8,233 nucleotides of DNA from Candidatus Sivonenia alaskensis PMM_0068. GTDB lineage: Bacteria; Cyanobacteriota; Cyanobacteriia; Gloeobacterales; PMM-0068. The first letter of the stretch is position 1, and every line of letters begins with the position of its first letter. Location: assembly GCA_949127685.1 (NCBI GenBank), contig CASBPW010000093.1, positions 1-8,233 on the forward strand. The letters are read 5' to 3'. The position numbers were made by a program, and so were the translations under genes. Positions 1 to 4,275 of this stretch are shown piece by piece. Under the pieces are notes generated by a model. The model saw only the letters and a program-made list of their open reading frames with translations. It was not told where the DNA came from and searched no databases.

Positions 1-67
1 TCGCCCCTGAATAATGCCTCAAACCTTTACTGCGTAAGAAGTACCAATTTCTGATCTATGTGGTTAT

Positions 68-343
68 TTAGTCAACTGGTATAAGAGTGATGCCAAATAA
101 CGTGACTGTACACAGCGCACAGATAAGTCCACATGCGAGCGGCAAGAGTAAAAGTTGGCCTACCGTGAATTCTCTGATTATGATTTCACTCAGGGACTTA
201 CGCAGAAACCTAATACCGGCGAAACAATTGATTTCCTGAAGGTGTAGCCAAGAAATCGGTACAGCATTAAACCTAGATTCCCTAGTCTGTGTCGGTACAG
301 CATTAAACCTAGATTTCCTAGTCTGAATGTTCAGTTTCATCAT
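68..343 (-). CDS. Doubtful small membrane protein with duplicated N-terminal segment
   Basis: I do not recognise this 91-residue ORF. Residues about 8-30 contain two near-identical 12-residue units (core SRFNAVP), encoded by the 34-bp tandem duplication at 256-325. Residues about 60-88 form one strongly hydrophobic stretch rich in Leu, Ile and Cys, long enough for a membrane helix, and the protein ends three residues later. Two ATG codons in a row start the ORF, and no Shine-Dalgarno sequence precedes them. The hydrophobic tail is longer than chance would easily give, so part of a real gene may be present, possibly the 3' end of one whose front has been replaced by repeat DNA. It could equally be a chance ORF through a dispersed repeat. 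Confidence 0.3.
   Translation of the reverse strand: MMKLNIQTRKSRFNAVPTQTRESRFNAVPISWLHLQEINCFAGIRFLRKSLSEIIIREFTVGQLLLLPLACGLICALCTVTLFGITLIPVD
256..325. repeat. Two-copy 34-bp direct tandem repeat
   Basis: Positions 256-289 and 292-325 are the same 34-bp sequence with one C/T difference, separated by 2 bp, so the period is 36 bp (12 codons). Both copies begin TCGGTACAGCATTAAACC and end CCTAGTCTG. Only two copies are present and no spacers follow, so this is not a CRISPR array. Confidence 0.9.
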
Positions 344-766
344 GTCGGTATTTACTGTAGAAGCAGTGTACCCACATTTCCCCGGTTTCGTTCTTTAACA
401 GAGATTAAGGTTGTTACTGGAGTTGAGACTAAATTTACAATTAGGCTACATGTAGTCTTCTATAGGTTTATATCTTCAAGAAAAACACTATCTATGGAAT
501 TAGCCTAAATTCCAAGTTGTTCGGAATCCCGATGAATATTGACTCTATCGTAATTACCATGAAAGTGTTCACTATGAACTTTTTAAGACGACTTGGTAAG
601 CTCAAAGCCAAGCAAATTCGTGAGCTTGTCCAGATGTGCATAGTAGAACTGCATCGTTCAGGTGATAGAGCCAGAACACCCCACTCCTTCAGTCAATAAT
701 TCGTGCAAAAATAATCTATCGCACAAGGTAGATTGGCCGAGAGATACAGAAGTTAGGCCATTTTTC
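344..766. other. Gene-poor AT-rich stretch
   Basis: No convincing gene is visible here apart from the doubtful short ORF at 532-699. A 7-bp inverted repeat with a 6-nt loop (TGGAATT at 495-501, AATTCCA at 508-514) lies just before that ORF and is not followed by a T-run. TGGCC/GGCCA arms at 734-760 flank the end of the redoxin gene but also lack a T-run, so I call no terminator. Confidence 0.5.
532..699 (+). CDS. Doubtful 55-residue hypothetical ORF
   Basis: This ORF is unrecognised. From the ATG at 532 it encodes 55 residues; a TTG at 517 would add five. The middle (about residues 15-43) is a Lys/Arg/Leu-rich run that could form an amphipathic helix, and the last dozen residues look unstructured. 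Upstream there is only a weak GGAA (523-526) as a possible ribosome binding site. No neighbour on the same strand supports it, and the redoxin gene runs towards it from the right. It may be a fragment of a decayed gene or a chance ORF. Confidence 0.2.
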   Translation: MNIDSIVITMKVFTMNFLRRLGKLKAKQIRELVQMCIVELHRSGDRARTPHSFSQ

Positions 767-1306
767 CTAAAGCTTCTTGAGCATGGCAAGGACATCATTC
801 GTATCGACGTTGTGATCGACAAAGGAGAATAAGTGCCGATAGACAATGCGGCCTGTCTGATCCAAGACATACTGCGCGGGCAAGGGAGCACCCAGAGCTT
901 GTCCGGCTCCGTACATACGGAACGTAGTGCAACTAGGGTCATACAAAAAGGGATAGGGCAGGGCTAAATCTTCCACCACTTGAGCACTCTGCACGGGGTC
1001 TGTACTACTAATCATCAGCAGTTCGGCGCCGGCCTCTTGAATCGCTTGATAGCGACCCTTTAACTCTTGAATATGGGGATAGCAAAAAGGACAAAACAAT
1101 TTTTCCGTAAAGATGCGGGTGAACGCCAAGAGGACGGGCTTCTGGCCAAAATAGTCTGATAGCGTGACCGACTCGCCCTTCACGCGGGGCAACGTAAAAT
1201 CAGGGGCCAGTTCACCCACCTGGGGAACGGTGAACCCAGGCAAGGGGATCAGATTTTTGGCAAATCGTTCGTTAAAAAGTCCTGTATTCTCGAGGTCAGT
1301 AGTCAT
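767..1306 (-). CDS. AhpC/TSA-family redoxin (peroxiredoxin-like), thioredoxin fold
   Basis: This is a 179-residue, probably cytoplasmic thiol-disulfide or peroxide-reducing protein. Residues 31-60 read G-x-x-AP-x-F-x-LP, then LSDYFGQKPVLLAF, the usual opening of the AhpC/TSA and redoxin families. Next comes a CPFC pair (C72, C75) at the start of the active-site helix, where peroxiredoxins carry the peroxidatic Cys. P143 in PAQYVLDQTG fits the cis-Pro and the strand after it, and a third Cys is C126. A T-x-x-x-x-C spacing replaces the classical T-x-x-C, so the CXXC makes it partly thioredoxin-like. I see no signal peptide. The ATG has no Shine-Dalgarno sequence and lies only 20 bp beyond the attC-like palindrome, so its promoter would have to lie inside that element or the antitoxin gene. 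The fold is clear; substrate and reductant are unknown. Confidence 0.8.
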   Translation of the reverse strand: MTTDLENTGLFNERFAKNLIPLPGFTVPQVGELAPDFTLPRVKGESVTLSDYFGQKPVLLAFTRIFTEKLFCPFCYPHIQELKGRYQAIQEAGAELLMISSTDPVQSAQVVEDLALPYPFLYDPSCTTFRMYGAGQALGAPLPAQYVLDQTGRIVYRHLFSFVDHNVDTNDVLAMLKKL

Positions 1307-1325
1307 TGCGTTTTGTTAAGAGTAT

Positions 1326-1411
1326 GTCTATCGGCTAAGTTGAGCGGCGGCTAGTATCCTCAGCATCCCCACCGAGATCTTTCGCCCGTCCACTCCAACG
1401 TATTGTTAGAC
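1326..1411 (-). repeat. 86-bp imperfect palindrome with attC-like layout (candidate cassette recombination site)
   Basis: The outer 7-mers are GTCTATC (1326-1332) and GTTAGAC (1405-1411). The second fits the integron core GTTRRRY exactly; the first differs at one base from RYYYAAC. Spacers of 6 and 5 nt follow. Then come inner arms GTTGAGCGGCGG (1339-1350) and, as reverse complement, GTTGGAGTGGACGG (1399-1386). These pair with one G-T wobble and two unpaired bases in the right arm, around a 35-nt centre. An R-spacer-L arrangement with a few extrahelical bases in one L arm is the known geometry of attC sites. The longer arm and the perfect RYYYAAC (read on the - strand) both put the attC in the same direction as the toxin-antitoxin genes, at their 3' end, as in a gene cassette. 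On that strand the crossover-side core is GATAGAC instead of GTTRRRY, so it may be inactive. Alternatively it is a dispersed cyanobacterial palindromic repeat. Confidence 0.55.
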
Positions 1412-1562
1412 CGCGTTTTGGTGGCAAGCTGACGACTTCTCTACCGCTTTCTGCTTGCTTCTTTTGCCAGTCCGCAAACATGGCATCCAAGTCATAGTTA
1501 AAAGACTTAGCATGTTCTTCTCGGATCTTATGAATTTCATCTAGAATCTCGTCTTGCCACAT
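1335..1562 (-). CDS. Putative antitoxin partner of the PIN-domain toxin
   Basis: This 75-residue protein is charged and probably helical in residues 1-45 (MWQDEILDEIHKIREEHAK, then FNYDLDAMF, then GREVVSLPPK). I recall this pattern in small cyanobacterial proteins encoded directly after PIN toxins, which would make it the toxin-neutralising partner. No DNA-binding fold can be named from the sequence. Its ATG comes 3 nt after the toxin TGA, and its ribosome binding site (TTAGGAGA) lies inside the toxin's last codons, so the two are almost certainly co-translated. Residues 51-75 are encoded entirely by the attC-like palindrome, with the stop inside its left arm. That tail (LTIRWSGRAKDLGG and on) looks like translated repeat DNA and probably is not part of the ancestral protein, which would have ended near SLPPK. 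Confidence 0.6.
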   Translation of the reverse strand: MWQDEILDEIHKIREEHAKSFNYDLDAMFADWQKKQAESGREVVSLPPKRGLTIRWSGRAKDLGGDAEDTSRRST

Positions 1563-1565
1563 TGC

Positions 1566-2039
1566 TCAGTCTCCTAATAGTTCGTAGGGAGTGCAAATTA
1601 CTGGTAACTGGTATCCAAAATCAAGGCTGATCTCTTCAAGTTTCCTTTGAATCTGTGCGTTTGCGATATGCTTACAGTTCCAGGTTAACAGGTAATCCAA
1701 GCCATGTACGGTGGCGGCTGCAATATGAACCGCATCGTCAGAAGCCTTGGGAGGAAGATTACTGCGCGCAAGAAATTGGATTGCTAGACTTCGTACAGTC
1801 TGATTGAGTTCAACCAACGGAATTCCGTTGAGGATATCCAGACGATTAGCCGCAATCTCAGGATCTCCCCGCAACCCCTCATCTAAGACAACTTGTGAAA
1901 CATAAAGTATGAATGCATTTCGGCGAGACTCCCACCACTCCTTTGTAACCTCTATGTTTGCTGCCAAGATCAGGTTCCTGGTTGATCTGGCTGTGAGATA
2001 GCCCAAAATGCTGGTTTCGATGTAGACGGTTTCGCTCAT
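1566..2039 (-). CDS. PIN-domain toxin, VapC-like family
   Basis: This 157-residue protein is a PIN-fold ribonuclease-type toxin, which in this class cleaves RNA using Mg2+ or Mn2+ held by clustered acidic residues. Visible elements in order: a first strand YIETSILGYLTAR with E8 in the place of the usual Asp; VVLDEGLRGD with E54; KASDDAVHIAAATVHGLDYLLTWNCKHIAN with D101/D102, then the TWN turn before the last catalytic region; and a C-terminal LPVICTPYELLG. The full PIN length is present and I see no break. It is the first gene of a two-gene unit, followed 3 nt later by its presumed antitoxin, the reverse of the usual antitoxin-first order. The start has no clear Shine-Dalgarno sequence. A perfect 6-bp palindrome sits 10-27 bp upstream and overlaps a possible -10 box. 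Confidence 0.85.
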   Translation of the reverse strand: MSETVYIETSILGYLTARSTRNLILAANIEVTKEWWESRRNAFILYVSQVVLDEGLRGDPEIAANRLDILNGIPLVELNQTVRSLAIQFLARSNLPPKASDDAVHIAAATVHGLDYLLTWNCKHIANAQIQRKLEEISLDFGYQLPVICTPYELLGD

Positions 2040-2048
2040 ACAAAGTGG

Positions 2049-2066
2049 GATGGAGGTTTTTCCATC
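2049..2066 (-). promoter_or_regulatory. Inverted repeat in the toxin-antitoxin leader, possible autoregulatory operator
   Basis: GATGGA (2049-2054) and TCCATC (2061-2066) are perfect inverted arms around a 6-nt centre. They lie 10 bp in front of the PIN toxin ATG. On the - strand they overlap TAAGAT (2069-2064), which matches 4 of 6 bases of a -10 box; no good -35 box is visible. Toxin-antitoxin units are commonly autoregulated at such palindromes, so this is a candidate site, but the function is inferred. Confidence 0.35.
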
Positions 2067-2124
2067 TTAGTCTATTGTCTCGCTTGGCTCAGGGATATGT
2101 TAGACAGCGATATACAGTTAGTCG

Positions 2125-2617
2125 TTACTTCTCTTTGCCATCATAAACATCTGTATCAGTCAAGCCAAGTTGAGTAGGTTGTGCACCGTTTAGCCGAACG
2201 CATATGCCAAATTCTTCGATAAATGAACCTGGGTATTCAGTAGGATGCCCATACCCCAAATTATGCAGGACTTCATGTGCCAATACGCCCGCCTAATAAT
2301 CAGAATCATCCTTCAGATTGTCAGTAGCTTTAGTACCAAAGTAGTCAGAATTTAATGCAACTCTAAGAAGATCTCCTTTCTCTGGGAATCCACCGACAGC
2401 TGCCCTACCTCCAAATCCAGGCTCAGACCACATATACGCTACCGTCATTTTAATTGGGCGATTGCCGCTAGCAGCATTGACAAAAACATTTTTTAATTGA
2501 TCATCAATAGTTTGTCTACTGCTAGGTAAGCTTAGTTTTAGCCAACGCTACCGAACTCAGCATAATGGTGATGCTGAGAATTAATCCAGTGAGAAAGTAC
2601 TGAGAGAATCGGGGCAT
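2125..2617 (-). pseudogene. Disrupted secreted zinc metallopeptidase (HExxHxxGxxH)
   Basis: Translation from the ATG at 2617-2615 gives a clean signal peptide: MPRFSQ, a hydrophobic core LTGLILSITIML, then SSVALA as an AxA-type cleavage site. This frame stops at TAG 2524-2522. Skipping one base between about 2549 and 2524, most simply in the AAAA run at 2539-2536, joins a second frame. That frame continues through MTVAYMWSEPGFGG to DSDY, meets an in-frame TAG at 2295-2293, then reads AGVLAHEVLHNLGYGHP and ends at TAA 2127-2125. HEVLHNLGYGH (2277-2245) is the extended zinc site of metzincin-like peptidases: three His ligands and a catalytic Glu. Repaired, it would be about 163 residues and exported. 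TAG could come from TGG (Trp) by one change. The 5' end is 38 nt downstream of the SRPBCC gene on the same strand. Sequencing error could explain one lesion but less easily both. Confidence 0.75.
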
Positions 2618-2655
2618 TTTCCTATAGCCTCATAAGATAGCCTAACGGTCTAACT

Positions 2656-3108
2656 CTAAAGTAACTCAGCGTTTGAAAACTTTTCAGCTACCGTCTTCAA
2701 ACGCTGCAGTTGGGCCATCATGTCCTGACGGGTTAGGTTGGCCGCAAAAAGATTAAATCCAATTTGTACCAAGGCATTAGGAATCTCAAAACAGAAGCGA
2801 TTCACCAAGAGGGTTCCATCCTCTTGAGCAAAGCATTCCCAGCGGTCCGTACCCACAAAAAATCCGCTAAATTCCCATTCCACTAGTCCGGGACCACGCT
2901 CTTTTACCACACAGTCCAGCGCCGGACGGAGCATCGGTACGTTTAAACGAAAGCGAAAGCGGCTCCCCACATCCACAGACCAAGGTCCTATAGATTCACA
3001 ACTCAAGAATGGATTGAGCCACTGAGCCATCAGAGGCTGCTCTGTAATGCAGCAGTCCACGACATCGGCATCGGCTTTGATCCGTACAGAGTGCTCAAAA
3101 ATTGCCAT
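2656..3108 (-). CDS. SRPBCC-fold (START/Bet v1-like) hypothetical protein
   Basis: This 150-residue soluble protein has the layout of the SRPBCC superfamily, whose members bind hydrophobic ligands in a deep cavity. It shows an opening strand FEHSVRIKADAD, a helical segment with QW (about residues 20-31), then repeated beta strands: VGSRFRFRL, ALDCVVKERGPGLVEWEF, DRWECFAQEDGTLLVNRFCFEI. A long C-terminal helix (about 124-143, TRQDMMAQLQRLKTVAEKF) closes the cavity in this fold. No catalytic residues can be named and no ligand is predictable. Five Cys residues are present but make no known metal motif. There is no signal peptide. It is transcribed divergently from rpsL across a 174-bp gap, with a weak AGGA three bases before the ATG. 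The broken peptidase gene follows on the same strand. Confidence 0.65.
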   Translation of the reverse strand: MAIFEHSVRIKADADVVDCCITEQPLMAQWLNPFLSCESIGPWSVDVGSRFRFRLNVPMLRPALDCVVKERGPGLVEWEFSGFFVGTDRWECFAQEDGTLLVNRFCFEIPNALVQIGFNLFAANLTRQDMMAQLQRLKTVAEKFSNAELL

Positions 3109-3215
3109 AGGTCCTGATCTTCATTTTTGCCCTTCTTCTCACGCTGCCAGGCCCGTTATCCGCTTGTTGAAACTTCTAGAGACCACGTAGGAGCACCCTT
3201 TCAGGATACAAAAAT

Positions 3216-3230
3216 TACCTTGACAAGGTA
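3216..3230. promoter_or_regulatory. Perfect palindrome over the -35 box of the str promoter, candidate operator
   Basis: TACCTTGACAAGGTA consists of 7-bp perfect inverted arms around a single central A. The arms enclose the TTGACA -35 hexamer (3220-3225), so a bound dimeric regulator would compete with sigma. No regulator is known to me for this site. Confidence 0.4.
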
Positions 3231-3249
3231 CCCCATAAATTGATATCTT
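3220..3249 (+). promoter_or_regulatory. Sigma70-type promoter of the str operon
   Basis: A perfect -35 TTGACA (3220-3225) is followed after 18 bp by TATCTT (3244-3249), 4 of 6 to the -10 consensus. Transcription would start near 3256, giving a leader of about 26 nt before rpsL. It is the only good promoter match in the gap before the operon. Confidence 0.6.
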
Positions 3250-3282
3250 CATTCCTCGTTGCTTATACAGAATCGCGTCACT

Positions 3283-3672
3283 ATGCCCACAATTGCGCAG
3301 CTCATCCGAAATGAGCGTTTCAACCAGAAAAAGAAAACAAAGTCTCCTGCGCTCAAGTCCTGTCCGCAGCGTCGTGGCGTCTGTACGAGAGTTTATACAA
3401 CCACTCCGAAGAAGCCTAACTCGGCTCTTCGTAAGGTTGCTCGTGTGCGTTTGACCTCTGGGTTTGAAGTAACTGCCTATATCCCTGGCATTGGCCACAA
3501 CCTTCAAGAGCACTCAGTCGTGATGATCCGGGGTGGCAGGGTGAAAGACCTCCCTGGAGTGCGTTATCACATTATCCGTGGAACCTTAGACACCGCAGGG
3601 GTGAAAGACCGCAAGCAAGGGCGCTCTAAGTACGGAGCCAAAACACCCAAAGCCGCTACCGCCAAGAAGTAA
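3283..3672 (+). CDS. rpsL: 30S ribosomal protein S12
   Basis: S12 sits at the decoding centre of the small subunit and controls accuracy. The 129-residue product begins MPTIAQLIR, the usual cyanobacterial start; an in-frame TTG at 3259 would add eight non-family residues and is rejected. The conserved core is intact: CPQRRGVCTRVYTTTPKKPNSALRKVARVRLTSGFEV, GHNLQEHSV, then RGGRVKDLPGVRYH. K43 and K88 are the unmutated lysines of the streptomycin loops, and D89 is the position methylthiolated in other bacteria. After SKYG the tail (AKTPKAATAKK) is about five residues longer than common. It is the first gene of the operon. No Shine-Dalgarno sequence is visible in its short leader, unlike the four genes behind it. 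Confidence 0.98.
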   Translation: MPTIAQLIRNERFNQKKKTKSPALKSCPQRRGVCTRVYTTTPKKPNSALRKVARVRLTSGFEVTAYIPGIGHNLQEHSVVMIRGGRVKDLPGVRYHIIRGTLDTAGVKDRKQGRSKYGAKTPKAATAKK

Positions 3673-3711
3673 TTGATTCCCTGCCGCCTCATCTAAGGAG
3701 AGTTCAGAACC

Positions 3712-4209
3712 ATGTCCCGCCGTCGCATTAAGACCGATAAAGGCTTACGCCCCACCTACAAGAAACGCACAACTACCGCTGATGGCGTATTTAACAGCCG
3801 TCTCGTGGCCATGATGGTGGCGAAACTCATGTTTGATGGCAAGAAGTCCGTATCAGAGAGCATCTTTTATGGAGCCTTGGAGCGCATCAAAGAGCGTACG
3901 GGCGACGAAGCCTTGGAAGTTTTCAACAACGCAGTCCGTAATGCAACTCCGTTGGTAGAAGTAAAAGCCCGTCGGGTAGGGGGAGCCACCTATCAGGTTC
4001 CCATGGAAGTGCGTGCAGATCGGGGGACGGCGCTAGCTCTGCGTTGGATCATTGCGGCTTCTCGCAAGCGCCCAGGCAAGTCTATGGTGGATAAGCTCTC
4101 CAATGAGCTTATGGATGCAGCCAAGGAAACGGGTAATGCCATTCGCAAACGGGAAGAAACCCACAAGATGGCAGAGGCAAACAAGGCTTTTGCCCACTAT
4201 CACTACTAA
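3712..4209 (+). CDS. rpsG: 30S ribosomal protein S7
   Basis: S7 binds the 3' major domain of 16S rRNA, starts assembly of the 30S head and contacts tRNA in the E site. The hallmark stretch ATPLVEVKARRVGGATYQVPMEVR (about residues 78-101) and the C-terminal GNAIRKREETHKMAEANKAFAHYHY are complete. The protein has 165 residues against the usual 156. The surplus lies at the N-terminus, where MSRRRIKTDKGLRPTYKK and TTTADGVFNSRLV replace a shorter basic start, so the rRNA-binding arm is longer. The region FDGKKSVSESIFYGALERIKERTGDEALEVFNN is also unusual in wording but keeps the helices. TAAGGAG (3694-3700) is an 11-nt-spaced ribosome binding site. The gap to rpsL is only 39 nt, leaving little room for an E. 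coli-type S7 feedback site. Confidence 0.98.
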   Translation: MSRRRIKTDKGLRPTYKKRTTTADGVFNSRLVAMMVAKLMFDGKKSVSESIFYGALERIKERTGDEALEVFNNAVRNATPLVEVKARRVGGATYQVPMEVRADRGTALALRWIIAASRKRPGKSMVDKLSNELMDAAKETGNAIRKREETHKMAEANKAFAHYHY

Positions 4210-4275
4210 GCTAGAATTGTAATGAAAGTTTGCATTTTTCACTTATAGGGCCAGCGTTAACGCAAGGAGGCAGTT

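Noticed and set aside
256..325. Start of a CRISPR array
   Set aside because: Only two units, a 2-bp gap and no spacer-like unique sequence.
703..725. GTGC/GCAC arms as a terminator of the redoxin gene
   Set aside because: A four-base stem with a 14-nt loop and no T-run behind it on the - strand.
714..758. GTTAGGC (752-758) just behind the redoxin stop, with ATCTATC at 714-720, as a second attC-like site
   Set aside because: The inner arms do not pair and the span is only 45 bp. GTTRRRY is expected several times by chance in 8 kb.
658..942. 94-residue - strand ORF
   Set aside because: It overlaps the 3' half of the redoxin gene in another frame and shows no family features.
2070..2105. GTCTATT...GTTAGAC upstream of the toxin as the other boundary of a cassette
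   Set aside because: Only five terminal bases pair and the 36-bp span is shorter than known attC sites. It might be a remnant but cannot be supported.
2640..2654. GCCTAAC and GTCTAAC side by side next to the SRPBCC stop as core sites
   Set aside because: They are direct, not inverted, and no partner arm is present; a chance short repeat.
3139..3513. 124-residue - strand ORF over the str promoter and rpsL
   Set aside because: It is antisense to the well-conserved S12 gene and has no recognisable domain.
4217..4249. Internal promoter before fusA (TTGTAA and TATAGG)
   Set aside because: The spacing of 21 bp is too long and both boxes are weak.
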